A program made the translations under genes and the position numbers. This document shows, in pieces, positions 34,240 through 43,565 of a stretch of DNA of 64,000 nt; within the stretch, counting starts at the first letter, position 1, and each line of letters begins with the position of its first letter. The DNA comes from Psococerastis gibbosa (Eukaryota; Arthropoda; Insecta; Psocodea; Psocidae): contig OZ020491.1 in the NCBI GenBank assembly GCA_963971405.1, forward strand, positions 15,804,855-15,868,854. The letters run 5' to 3'. The notes below the pieces were generated by a model. It was given only the letters and a program-made list of their open reading frames with translations. It did no database searches and was not told where the DNA came from.

Positions 34240-34764
34240 TGTAATGTACCAGCACTATTCTAGGCCTACTTTGTTACTTTGTACTCGGTACTCTGGAACT
34301 TGAATTTGGTTATTATTAGGACTCTGGATTATTATTCTTTACTTTACTCATTGTTCTACATACTTAACTATTAATCTGTATTTGTATTTACTTATACTGT
34401 GTCCTATGACTAATCCATTGAATAGTTATGATATAAAACCAGAGAGCCAAATTTGTTTAAGTTAGTTATAGTCAGATATAGTCAGTTATAGTTAGTTATT
34501 GCTAGTTATTACTAGTGTGTTGCCAGAGTGTTGCCAGTGTTGTCCGTATATTCAAACCTCAGTATCGTCCATATTTTTAACCAGTAGTATTTCTGTGTTT
34601 CTCTGACCTTTAAAAGTCCAGTGTTGTGTATGTGTATTTGATTTACTGAATTATAATCCTTTATAAGTGTCCAGTACCGTGATTCTTAATATCCCAAGAA
34701 GAAGGCTAGCTAGGTATCAAAAGAACAGAAGTGAGTACTCCGCGAAATACAGTTGTACTTCACA
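34240..34764 (+). repeat. 5' LTR of the gypsy element
   Basis: 525 bp, TGTAATG...TTCACA. It includes short repeats of AGTTATAGTCAGATATAGTC type near 34460-34510 and probable promoter sequence. It matches 45468-45992 base for base as far as I can read. Confidence 0.95.
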
Positions 34765-34768
34765 AAAT

Positions 34769-34786
34769 TGGTGGCAACGGTGTGGG
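34769..34786 (+). other. Primer-binding site
   Basis: TGGTGGCAACGGTGTGGG begins 4 bp after the LTR and starts with TGG, the complement of a tRNA CCA end. The tRNA cannot be named with confidence. Confidence 0.7.
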
Positions 34787-34862
34787 ATACTTTGCTATAT
34801 AAAACCCTCAACTTGGAAGAAGCGGACTGGAGCTAAAGGACTTCAGCCAATCGACGTACCAT

Positions 34863-35000
34863 ACTCAATCAAGGACTTCTCTCAATCAAGGACTTCACTC
34901 TATCAAGAACTTCACTCTATCAAGAACTTCACTCAATCAAAATCTTCGATCAATCCAGGATTTCACTCATCAGAACAGTCAAGGAACTCACTCAATCGAG
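34863..35000 (+). repeat. 17-bp tandem repeats in the retrotransposon leader
   Basis: Unit ACTCAATCAAGGACTTC, with four clear copies at 34863-34930 and about four degraded copies to 35000. They lie between primer-binding site and gag. The long ORF across this stretch is a product of the repeats. Confidence 0.8.
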
Positions 35001-35025
35001 GACTTTCGATACATAAGTCATAAAG

Positions 35026-35072
35026 ATGGGAAGCTGTAATCTACAAATTCTACTCGTCACGATTTTATTCGT
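35026..35072 (+). CDS. Candidate env leader exon (signal-peptide start) in the 5' leader
   Basis: An ATG at 35026 opens 15 codons, most of them hydrophobic after a short polar start, and the frame runs straight into a donor, GTAAGT, at 35073. Env of retroviruses and some gypsy elements is made from a spliced RNA, so this looks like the first coding exon of env, supplying the start of a signal peptide. The matching acceptor should lie near the end of pol, where this copy appears deleted. Inference from position, hydrophobicity and splice site only. Confidence 0.45.
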
Positions 35073-35207
35073 GTAAGTTATTTTTCTCTGTTTTCTCGTT
35101 TGTAACATTGGTCAAGTGTGATCTAAAATTCTTTACTTACTTTACTTTTCAAAATTCTATTCTAATTCTAAAAATTCATGTATCATAATTTTTTTTTATT
35201 ATTTAAA

Positions 35208-36185
35208 ATGAGTAGCGAAATACCAATTAGTGTCCTGCAAAGGATGATCCCTGTTTTTACTGGCGATAGGTCTAAGCTTTACGAATTTTTGGACAATTGT
35301 AGCACCGCGTATAAGTTAGCTTCTAAAGAAAATAAACCTGTCGTACTCGAACTCATTAAATGCAATATCAGTGAAAAAGCTAGAGCGTTAATACGTAATC
35401 GAATTTTCGCTGATTGGTCAGCTCTCAAAACATTTTTAACTGACGCATACTCTGACAAACGATCACAGGCTCAATGGCAATTGGAATTAAATTCATGCCG
35501 ACAGTTAGCTAACGAATCCGTAATAAATTATTCCACCAGGCTTGAACGAAGCCTAGTAAAATTAACTAACAGCTTAGATGAAGATCTCACTCCGGAAGAA
35601 AATGCAGCAAGCGTCAAACTTCTGCATAAGCAAGCACTCAATATATTTATACAGGGCTTAAGGCAAGACCTTGTCATAATGGTTAAGGCCCAAAGACCAG
35701 TCTCCCTTGAGGAAGCTGTGGCATATGCCCAGGCGGAAGAATACGAAAATAAATCGAGGAACGAGATGCTAAAATATTCAACTTTTTCTGGAGATAATCT
35801 TGCTAAAGTTTGTAATTTCTGCAATAAACATGGTCACATTGCAAAGAACTGTTTTCGAAATCCAACCAATACTCGAACAGCAAGTACGAGTAAAGCCTTC
35901 GTAACTAACGAAATTCCAACGCAGAAACAAAATTTGAAACCTCCAAAAACATGCCGATATTGCAAAAATTTGGGACATGAAATCCATGAATGCCGTAAAT
36001 TTGAATATACAAAGAAAATGAGACAGCAAAGTGAATCACAAACCTTTAAACCTCATCAAGCACAGCCTAAAATAAATCCTCGTTCGAACTCTGCAATTAT
36101 ACATGAGAATTTAAACTCGCAGAGGCCCTCGGTACAGGCCTACCCAGAGGACCATGTGGCAATACAGGCCAAATTTTTAACTTAA
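35208..36185 (+). CDS. gag: Gag polyprotein of the gypsy element
   Basis: 325 residues from the ATG at 35208 (a Met at 35178 would add ten); the later start has the better context. Capsid-like helical domain over about residues 1-200, then two CCHC zinc knuckles, CNFCNKHGHIAKNC and CRYCKNLGHEIHEC, which bind genomic RNA. The frame is intact. It overlaps the pol open frame (36107-36185) in the -1 register. Confidence 0.92.
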   Translation: MSSEIPISVLQRMIPVFTGDRSKLYEFLDNCSTAYKLASKENKPVVLELIKCNISEKARALIRNRIFADWSALKTFLTDAYSDKRSQAQWQLELNSCRQLANESVINYSTRLERSLVKLTNSLDEDLTPEENAASVKLLHKQALNIFIQGLRQDLVIMVKAQRPVSLEEAVAYAQAEEYENKSRNEMLKYSTFSGDNLAKVCNFCNKHGHIAKNCFRNPTNTRTASTSKAFVTNEIPTQKQNLKPPKTCRYCKNLGHEIHECRKFEYTKKMRQQSESQTFKPHQAQPKINPRSNSAIIHENLNSQRPSVQAYPEDHVAIQAKFLT

Positions 36186-39100
36186 ATTTCACGAAAACCC
36201 CGTTTTTACAGTCTACAACTAGACAAACAATACATGACGATTTATCTTTTCTAATCGACACTGGTTCAGACTTATCTCTCATATGCATCACTGAATTAAA
36301 TAACGAAACTATTCGTTCAATGTCCACTGACACTATCACTACATTATATGGCATAGGCGGAAGTACCCCGGATACAGAAACTCTAGGGTCTTGTACTCTC
36401 GAATTAAATTGGGGAGGTACTTTATGCCTTCCTCATACATTTCATGTCGTCCTACCATCTTTTCCAATTTTTCATGGTGGTGTAATAGGAAATGACTTTC
36501 TGGTTAAGTATAAAGTTGACATTAATTATGATGGTAACCAACTTAGCATTAATAATTTTCGAATACCATTTCAAGCAGAAAAACCAGTACAATTTCATTA
36601 TCGCGAATTAGGCGATATCACAGAACCTCAAGATAACAATAGACCACGTGGCTCTTCTAATATTTCACATGGCGATTTTCAGAAGAAAAATCGGCCTTCA
36701 TGCCTTTCAGGCTTACGGGAAGTTAAAAATCCCGGCTTTTCACATGGTGATTTTCGGAAGGAAAATCAACCTTCATGCCTTTCAGGCTTACGGGAAGTTA
36801 AAAATCCCGGCTTTTCACATGGTGATTTTCGGAAGGAAAATCAGCCTTCATGCCTTCCAGGCTCACGGGAAATTTTAAATCCCAATTTTTCACATGGCGA
36901 TTTTCAGAAGAAAAATCGACCTTCATGCCATTCAGGCTTTCAGAAAATTCAAAATCAAAATTTTTCACACGGCGATTTTCAGAAGAAAAATCGACCTTCA
37001 TGCCATTCAGGCTTTCAGAAAATTCAAAATCAAAATTTTTCACATGGTGATTTTCGGAAGGAAAATCAGCCTTCATGCCATTCAGACTTTCGGAAAATTC
37101 AAAATCCCAATTTTTCACATGGCGATTTTAAGATAAAAAATCGACCTTCATGCCATTCAGGCTCACAGAACCTTCTAAAGCACAATTTTTCAGATGGCGA
37201 TTTTAGGATAGAAAATCGACCTCCATGCCATTCAGGCTCACCAAAATTTCTTAATCTTTGGCCAAATAGGCCTCCAGTAATTCTTAAACCACGCTCAGAA
37301 ACAGTTGTGTGTATTAACGTCACAAACCCTCAAATTCAAGAAGGAATTTCACCACGTAAGGAAATTCTTAAAGGCGTTTTTCTTTGTCATAGCATTGTAA
37401 AAGTGAATTCGAACAATCAAGCATTTAACACAATATTAAATAATACCGAAAATCAAGTTGAAGTCAGTAAACTGAACCTGACTATCACACCTTTTCATCC
37501 GAAATCTCTACAATCACATTGTGCGACAGTTTCAAAATCTACAAGTTATGAAAGACTTCAGAAAATTAAAGCTCTTATCGATATGGAACACATGAATTTC
37601 GAAGAAAAGGATGCTATACTACAAATAATTCGAAATTACAATTCAGTTTTCTTTCTAGAAGGAGATGCTTGGCAAACGACCAGTACTCTCGAACATGCCA
37701 TTCCTTTAACGGTTGACACTCCCGTTTCAGTGAAAACTTACAGATACCCAAAAGTACATGAAGAAGAAGTAAAGCAACAGGTACAACATATATTGGACCA
37801 GGGTATTATAGAGCATTCTAATTCACCATTCTCTTCGCCACTGTGGGTAGTTCCGAAAAAGGCAGACGCTAATGGAAAGATTAAGTGGAGAGTCGTAATA
37901 GACTACAGACGTTTAAATGAACGTACTGTGGGTGACTCATTTCCCTTACCAAACATCACAGATATTCTGGACCAACTAGGCAACTCCAAATACTTCAGTA
38001 TTCTAGATTTGGCCAGTGGTTTCCACCAGATACCTGTGAAGGTAGAAGATCGTCCCAAAACTGCCTTCAGTACACCCACAGGCCATTATCAATTCGTCAA
38101 TATGCCATTCGGGTTGCGTAATGCTCCCAGTTGTTTTCAAAGACTCATGAATGTAGTTTTAAGTGGAATTCAAGGTACTCGATGCCTTACATATATTGAT
38201 GATCTAATTGTATATTCCCAAAGTCTCGATTCACATGTAACTAGGCTTAATGAAGTTTTGCAACGTCTCAGCAATCACAATCTTAAATTACAACCTTCAA
38301 AGTGCCGCTTTCTAAGGAAAGAAGTGGTCTACCTAGGACATAAAATTTCAGATCAAGGTGTCACTCCTGACACAGAGAAAACCAAGGCAGTACAAAATTA
38401 CCCCATTCCAAAATCATCAACAGATGTACGAGCATTCCTAGGACTCGTCGGATATTTTCGTCGTTTTATTAACCAATTTGCTAAAATAGCACTTCCTCTG
38501 ACTCAATTATTGAAGAAAGAACAAATGGATAAACCATTTCAATGGACATGTGTGCATCAAACCGCTTTTGAGACTTTAATTGATGCCATTGTCAATCCAC
38601 CGATTCTACAATTTCCAGACTTTAAAAAACCATTCAATTTGACTACCGATAGTAGTCAGTATGCTATAGGATCAATTTTGTCACAAGGAGATCCACCAAA
38701 TGATCTCCCGATTAGTTACTCTTCAAGAAAATTGAATAAAGCTGAGGTTAACTATTCTACCACTGAGCGTGAATTGTTAGCCATTGTATGGAGTGTACGA
38801 TATTTTCGTCCATATTTGTATGGGCAAAAATTCAAAATATTTACAGACCACCGCCCATTGGTTTGGCTTTTCTCGGTTAAAGACCCCGGATCTCGTCTAG
38901 TACGATGGAGACTGAAACTTGAAGAATATGATTACGAGATTATACACAAAGCAGGCAGTTCTATACCCGATGTAGATGCCTTGTCTAGAATACAACACCC
39001 AGAAAACAAAAACACTCCGATAATAGAAAAACCTGCCAGCACTGAATTCAATTCAATTTGCACTCACGATACCCCTAAGCATGATTTTAAACAAGTAAGC

Positions 39101-40435
39101 CCATCACTTATGCTCACAACACCAAATCAAGATGAAAAAACGTATAAAACATTTTTGCAAGATGTGGGAACAAAAATTATTTCATATACTTTGTTAAAGG
39201 ATATTGATGGTGAGTTGTCACTCAAGAAAGAAAATGTTGTGTCATTTATTTCATTGGATTTTGATAGTCTACCTGAACCACAGTTCAAAGATTTAAACCT
39301 AAAAGACTTTTGTTCAGACAACCCAATACTAGGTGATATTATACATATTCCGCAAAAATCAAACACCCTATACTTCTTATTTCTGAAGAAAAATCATTGG
39401 GATCAAATCACTTATGAACAACTCTTCGATGCCCTAATTAAACTCAAACAATTATTGTTGAAACACACTCAAAATTCTATATCATTCTCTGTTGACTCAT
39501 TCCAATCTCTAAAATACCATAAAGTTCGTAGTATACTTAGATACATTTTTGCTAAAACTCAAATTGAAATATCCATTTACCACGGTTTAATTGTTCAACC
39601 AGACTTAACTCTTGTTAAGAAAATTTTGGAGGAAAACCACTCCACTCCAACTTCAGGACACACCGGATTCCATAAGACACTTTCGAGAATAAAACAGAAA
39701 TATAAATGGCCTAATTTAAAGAAAGATGTCGCTGAATACATAAAACAATGTGAACATTGTCAAAAAAATAAATTAATTCGAAAGAAGAATAAAATGCCGA
39801 TGGAAATAACAACAACAGCTTCAAAACCATTCGAAAAAGTTTTCCTGGACATTGTTGGTCCCTTGAAAATGACGGAAGACGGAAATATGTATATTCTAAC
39901 GTTACAAGATGACTTAACAAAGTTCTCACAAGGATACCCCTTACCCTGTCATACTGCAGAAACCGTAGCAACAACGCTTGTACAACAGTTTATTTGCCGT
40001 TTTGGAATTCCCGATACAATTCTCACCGATCAAGGGAGAGAATTCACTTCAGACGTGCTCACAAAAGTAGCCAAATTATTTAAGATAAAGAAGATACAGA
40101 CATCAGCCTACCATCCCCAAACAAATGGTGCCCTTGAAAGGAGCCATCTTACACTCGCGGATTATCTCAAAAATTTTGTAGACAATAGTCAAAGCGACTG
40201 GGACAAGTGGATCGCATTCGCTATGTTTTGCTACAATACAACCACGCATTCATCGACAAAATTTACACCTTATGAATTGGTGTTTGGAAAACCAGCTAAC
40301 ATTCCGTCAGCTATAACAAAGCCTCCTGTTTTTAAGTACAGTTACGATGACTATTTAGACGAACTGACATTACGTCTGCAAAAGAGCGCAGAAATTGCTC
40401 GTGAAAATTTGTTGAAAGCTAAAAAAACCAACTAA
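36107..40435 (+). CDS. pol: Pol polyprotein (protease, RT, RNase H, integrase), truncated C-terminus
   Basis: The open frame starts at 36107; its first ATG (36320) lies after the protease DTG (36257-36265), so translation must enter by -1 frameshift from gag, perhaps at the AAATTTTTA run just before the gag stop. Order: protease; eight 25-residue repeats (36663-37262); RT about 37740-38400 with YIDD at 38192-38203; RNase H about 38630-38990 (TTDSSQYAIGS, FTDHRPLVW); integrase zinc-binding HHCC about 39640-39770 and core with FLDIVG, LTDQGREF and ALERSH as the D,D,E residues. It stops at 40435, right after the integrase core region, without the usual GPY/F extension. Confidence 0.93.
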   Translation, partial: EFKLAEALGTGLPRGPCGNTGQIFNLNFTKTPFLQSTTRQTIHDDLSFLIDTGSDLSLICITELNNETIRSMSTDTITTLYGIGGSTPDTETLGSCTLELNWGGTLCLPHTFHVVLPSFPIFHGGVIGNDFLVKYKVDINYDGNQLSINNFRIPFQAEKPVQFHYRELGDITEPQDNNRPRGSSNISHGDFQKKNRPSCLSGLREVKNPGFSHGDFRKENQPSCLSGLREVKNPGFSHGDFRKENQPSCLPGSREILNPNFSHGDFQKKNRPSCHSGFQKIQNQNFSHGDFQKKNRPSCHSGFQKIQNQNFSHGDFRKENQPSCHSDFRKIQNPNFSHGDFKIKNRPSCHSGSQNLLKHNFSDGDFRIENRPPCHSGSPKFLNLWPNRPPVILKPRSETVVCINVTNPQIQEGISPRKEILKGVFLCHSIVKVNSNNQAFNTILNNTENQVEVSKLNLTITPFHPKSLQSHCATVSKSTSYERLQKIKALIDMEHMNFEEKDAILQIIRNYNSVFFLEGDAWQTTSTLEHAIPLTVDTPVSVKTYRYPKVHEEEVKQQVQHILDQGIIEHSNSPFSSPLWVVPKKADANGKIKWRVVIDYRRLNERTVGDSFPLPNITDILDQLGNSKYFSILDLASGFHQIPVKVEDRPKTAFSTPTGHYQFVNMPFGLRNAPSCFQRLMNVVLSGIQGTRCLTYIDDLIVYSQSLDSHVTRLNEVLQRLSNHNLKLQPSKCRFLRKEVVYLGHKISDQGVTPDTEKTKAVQNYPIPKSSTDVRAFLGLVGYFRRFINQFAKIALPLTQLLKKEQMDKPFQWTCVHQTAFETLIDAIVNPPILQFPDFKKPFNLTTDSSQYAIGSILSQGDPPNDLPISYSSRKLNKAEVNYSTTERELLAIVWSVRYFRPYLYGQKFKIFTDHRPLVWLFSVKDPGSRLVRWRLKLEEYDYEIIHKAGSSIPDVDALSRIQHPENKNTPIIEKPASTEFNSICTHDTPKHDFKQVSPSLMLTTPNQDEKTYKTFLQDVGTKIISYTLLKDIDGELSLKKENVVSFISLDFDSLPEPQFKDLNLKDFCSDNPILGDIIHIPQKSNTLYFLFLKKNHWDQITYEQLFDALIKLKQLLLKHTQNSISFSVDSFQSLKYHKVRSILRYIFAKTQIEISIYHGLIVQPDLTLVKKILEENHSTPTSGHTGFHKTLSRIKQKYKWPNLKKDVAEYIKQCEHCQKNKLIRKKNKMPMEITTTASKPFEKVFLDIVGPLKMTEDGNMYILTLQDDLTKFSQGYPLPCHTAETVATTLVQQFICRFGIPDTILTDQGREFTSDVLTKVAKLFKIKKIQTSAYHPQTNGALERSHLTLADYLKNFVDNSQSDWDKWIAFAMFCYNTTTHSSTKFTPYELVFGKPANIPSAITKPPVFKYSYDDYLDELTLRLQKSAEIARENLLKAKKTN
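36663..37262 (+). repeat. Eight in-frame 75-bp repeats inside pol
   Basis: Each unit encodes 25 residues built on F-S-H-G-D-F-x-x-x-N-x-P-S-C, then a variable half. Copies start at 36663, 36738, 36813, 36888, 36963, 37038, 37113 and 37188. Copies 2 and 3 are alike, copies 4 and 5 are nearly identical, and the last is the most diverged. One Cys per unit is kept in all eight. Length is a multiple of three, so overlapping ORFs in other frames are artefacts of the repeats. Confidence 0.93.
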
Positions 40436-40584
40436 TAAAGGAACAATCTCTAGTTGTGCATTCAAGTATCGAAAATTTTAACTCGACTATTTCTAATATT
40501 AGGAAAAACGAAATTATATTTTCCCATAATTTAGAACGGTTCAGAAACTATACTGAGAATTTGCAGTCCCAAATATTTTCATTA
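40436..40584 (+). pseudogene. Env remnant, part 1 (before the pogo insertion)
   Basis: Just after the pol stop, a frame opens at 40423 without ATG and reads a polar, heptad-like segment resembling the region after the fusion peptide in insect retroviral/baculoviral F-type env. The preceding env N-terminus and the Pol C-terminal extension are absent, which suggests a deletion across the pol-env junction. It is interrupted at the TA at 40583. Confidence 0.55.
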
Positions 40585-40609
40585 AGGTAACGGACCAAAA
40601 GGTGACACC
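40585..40609 (+). repeat. pogo element left terminal inverted repeat
   Basis: 25 bp, identical in reverse complement to 43919-43943. The inner half AAAGGTGACACC recurs inside the element. Confidence 0.93.
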
Positions 40610-40784
40610 CTTAAGCTTTTTTCTTTATATTGTTACTTCCTACTGTTGAGTAGTGAAAGTCAGAACTCTACCAATGGTAAAATTTGATTAATTGGTTCAT
40701 CTAGCAGCTTCCTAATACAATAAAGCTCATAATATGATTAAATATTTGATGTCATTAATTTTTTTAATTTCCCATGTTCTGTCT

Positions 40785-40860
40785 CCTAAAGATGACACCA
40801 AATTTTCGCCTGCGACTTAAAGATGACACTTAAAGACCTAAAGGTGACATAGCACAAAAA
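40785..40860 (+). repeat. Left subterminal cluster of transposase-site-like repeats
   Basis: Three copies of AAAGRTGACA (near 40790, 40822 and 40839) within 60 bp, in the same orientation as the end motif. A partner cluster lies at 43350-43565. Confidence 0.75.
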
Positions 40861-40901
40861 TCAGAAAATAATACATTTTTTGGTGTTTAAATTATATTAA
40901 T

Positions 40902-43286
40902 TTAATGTACCTTATTTAAGTCGACAAAATTGCCCAGATTGGGGAAAACGTAGCTGTCCCTGTTCATATTATACTCCGACAATCTAGCAATTATATTATA
41001 ATATTCCACAAACCCCTCATCCCTCACTTCGGGGAAACTAAAAAAAGTTCCTATTTTCCCGGTTTTTTTTCGAAAAAACAGAACGTCCACCCCTGCTTCT
41101 TTTGCCTCTCCATTTATTTCACCAACGTAAAATTTCTCCCTCTGGTCTTCTTCGGTTACAAATTTTACCAAGATGAAATCTTTAAATGGAGTCTTTTTCT
41201 TCGTACGTTTTGGCCGCTTTGTGTAAAGCGCCCTTTCAGCTTTTTTCTTTAACATGTCGTCTGCCTTCTTCTTCTTTTTTTTCTCCAAACGCTCTTGCTT
41301 CTTCTTCTCTTTGTCTTCTTCCATCTTCCTCTTCTTCTTTAAACGTTCTTGTTTTTTTCTCTCTATATCCTCTTTTACCTTCTTTGCTTGAGCCGCCTTT
41401 GCATTTGCATGCATATGGAACAGATCCGATGTAATTACCGGGGGGACCCCATCTTTGGGTACTTTCATTTTCCCTGTCTTTGGGTCTGCTCTTGGCCATA
41501 TTAAGCATGATTTGTATGGCGACACCAGCCAAGGCGGATGAAATGATTGCAATTGTACGGAGTTGTTACCGGAAGTAGAGATAGCTTGTTTTGTAGAGGT
41601 GTCTTCCACACCTGGCTCTTCACGTTGGTCCTTAGTGGAACCAGTTTCATCAAGTAAAGGGTCGTTAACCTTATCAATAAAACTTAATTTGTACGGCGAC
41701 ACCGGCCAAGGCGGATGAACTGATGGCAATTGTACGGAATTGTTACCGGAAGTAGAGATAGCTTGTTTTGTAGGGGTGTCTTCCACACCGGGCTCTTCAC
41801 GTTGGTTCTTTGTGGAACTAGTTTCATCAAGTAAAGGGTCGTTAACCACATCAATAAAACTTTCCATTGCATCATTCTCAAACAACAAGGAAAAGTCATC
41901 GGTAAACATCTCCTCAGTAGCAGCATTCGCATCTGCCTCCTTAGGGCCGGATGGAGTAGCTGCATTGGGAAGAGGCGCATCTTTGTTGACACTGTTCGCA
42001 AATTGTGCATTCGCTCTGCACCACAGGTCTATGAGTGCAGGATCTGCGTTCTCTACGTCACCAATAAGCCCTTTAAGCCAGGCAAGAAATTGTTTCGGTA
42101 GTTCCTGAGTAATTGCGCCATTAACATGTTGAGTTGCAGTTGGTTGATCGAATGATGGCATTCTAACGGCCTCAATGTCGAAAGGCACTAAACCGCAAGC
42201 TTTGAATCCATTGGCCAATGTTTTTTGTGTGAAACATTTTTCTAACACTGCTTTGAGCACCTTACAAAAGTCTTTTTTCTTCAATTCACAATTATCATTT
42301 GCAAGCCGCCAATCTTGAACAGCATCTTTCCATTCTCTTTTAAGATTTCTAAAAACGGCTACATCCATCGGCTGCAAAATATGCGTAGAATTTGGGAACA
42401 AGGCAATAAGTTCAATTCCATGTGTCATGCAAAAGTCACTCACTTCAATTGATATGTGAGAAGAATGTCCGTCAACAAATAGAATAACAGGCTTAGTGAT
42501 CCCTTCGCGATCTAACCAGGGATTAAATACATTTGCTATGTATTCAAACCAAAGTTCTTGGGTCATCCATCCTCGGTCTGACTTCCCTCTTGCCCATCCT
42601 GGAGGCAAACTCTCCTCGATTTCCCCTGGCACCCTCTGGTACTTCAACACAATCATTGGGGGGGCCATGTCTCCATTGGCATTGCCATTAACTAAGACCG
42701 TTATGCATGCCTTCTCATTATCTCCAGATTTTTGGTAGACTGCACGCTGCCCTTTTGTAGCCAGTACTTTACCGCCCTTAGGATTTAAAAAAAAGGCCGT
42801 TTCGTCAGCGTTAAAGACTCTTGCAGGACTTTCTAGAACATCAAACACCCCCTTTTCTTCAAGACACTTTTTCACCTGAACGCTCCAGTTCCTTAATTCC
42901 TCCATTGAAACCGAAGCCCTACTTTTGGTTAGGTTTTGTGCAACACGGCTTGATAGTTCCTTGTGCCTTCCCATGAATCCATAAAACCATTTGTTGCTGG
43001 GCTCCTTTCTTTGAAATGCATCTTTTTCCAATTTACGAGCCACTTTCTTTACACTGGATATGAACAGCTCCTTAGAAACAGGGAAACCTCTTGCCGACAT
43101 CCCAAGCACCCATTTCACTAATATGTCCTCTTCCTCCGCACTAAAAACTGTTGGTGCTCCAATTCTTCTCCCCTCCGGATTTTTTCCTTTCAATTTATAC
43201 AACAAGGTGATCCGTGGAACCCCATTGTTTTTTGCTGCCTTTTTTATGGAAATCCCGTTTCTTGCATCAATAAGGGCTTGACGCAT
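40902..43286 (-). CDS. Transposase of the pogo/Jerky (DDE_1, CENP-B-like) family
   Basis: 794 residues, uninterrupted. N-terminal psq-type helix-turn-helix (residues 1-35, KKAAKNNGVPRITLLYKLKG), a second CENP-B-type DNA-binding domain (about 45-125), then the DDE_1 catalytic domain with Asp161 (FNADETAFF), Asp272 (LFVDGHSSH) and Asp308 (ILQPMDVAVFRNLK), a DD35D spacing. Family members usually end soon after; here about 400 more residues follow: an acidic/disordered part with a 59-residue tandem duplication, a Lys/Glu-rich coiled coil and a folded-looking C-terminus (VKFVTEEDQREKFYVGEING). The frame extends upstream of the Met (LLYTEEKM), with a possible acceptor, so a short first exon may exist. 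Confidence 0.93.
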   Translation of the reverse strand: MRQALIDARNGISIKKAAKNNGVPRITLLYKLKGKNPEGRRIGAPTVFSAEEEDILVKWVLGMSARGFPVSKELFISSVKKVARKLEKDAFQRKEPSNKWFYGFMGRHKELSSRVAQNLTKSRASVSMEELRNWSVQVKKCLEEKGVFDVLESPARVFNADETAFFLNPKGGKVLATKGQRAVYQKSGDNEKACITVLVNGNANGDMAPPMIVLKYQRVPGEIEESLPPGWARGKSDRGWMTQELWFEYIANVFNPWLDREGITKPVILFVDGHSSHISIEVSDFCMTHGIELIALFPNSTHILQPMDVAVFRNLKREWKDAVQDWRLANDNCELKKKDFCKVLKAVLEKCFTQKTLANGFKACGLVPFDIEAVRMPSFDQPTATQHVNGAITQELPKQFLAWLKGLIGDVENADPALIDLWCRANAQFANSVNKDAPLPNAATPSGPKEADANAATEEMFTDDFSLLFENDAMESFIDVVNDPLLDETSSTKNQREEPGVEDTPTKQAISTSGNNSVQLPSVHPPWPVSPYKLSFIDKVNDPLLDETGSTKDQREEPGVEDTSTKQAISTSGNNSVQLQSFHPPWLVSPYKSCLIWPRADPKTGKMKVPKDGVPPVITSDLFHMHANAKAAQAKKVKEDIERKKQERLKKKRKMEEDKEKKKQERLEKKKKKKADDMLKKKAERALYTKRPKRTKKKTPFKDFILVKFVTEEDQREKFYVGEINGEAKEAGVDVLFFRKKTGKIGTFFSFPEVRDEGFVEYYNIIARLSEYNMNRDSYVFPNLGNFVDLNKVH

Positions 43287-43349
43287 TTTTTCCTCCGTAT
43301 AGAGCAGGTTTTTTCTTTTCTTTTGCCCTAAAAAATAGAAATGCGTTAA

Positions 43350-43565
43350 GATGACACACTTATACCCAAAGATGACACCCCCATGTCAGCTTAAGGTTCC
43401 CGATCGAATATTGCCAGGCCGAGCATATAATAATATTTATCATTAAAGTCCCAGTCCAAATTACACCAAATCATTATTTTAGGCATTTTCTCCTGAAGAT
43501 GACAGGGTGTCAGGTTAAGGAATTTTAAGAAATAACCGTGCGTAAAGGTGACACCCCCAGCAGTT
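43350..43565 (+). repeat. Right subterminal cluster of transposase-site-like repeats
   Basis: AAGATGACAC near 43350, AAAGATGACACCCCC near 43371, GAAGATGACAGGGTGTCA near 43495 and AAAGGTGACACCCCC near 43543. The cluster lies just upstream of the transposase start, so it may double as promoter sequence. Confidence 0.75.

Noticed and set aside
34667..35023. 118-codon ORF spanning the LTR end and leader
   Set aside because: It starts inside the LTR and its second half only translates the 17-bp leader repeats.
36648..37136. Several overlapping ORFs on both strands within the pol repeat region
   Set aside because: The 75-bp repeat unit is a multiple of three, so any frame open in one unit stays open in all; only the pol frame continues into RT.
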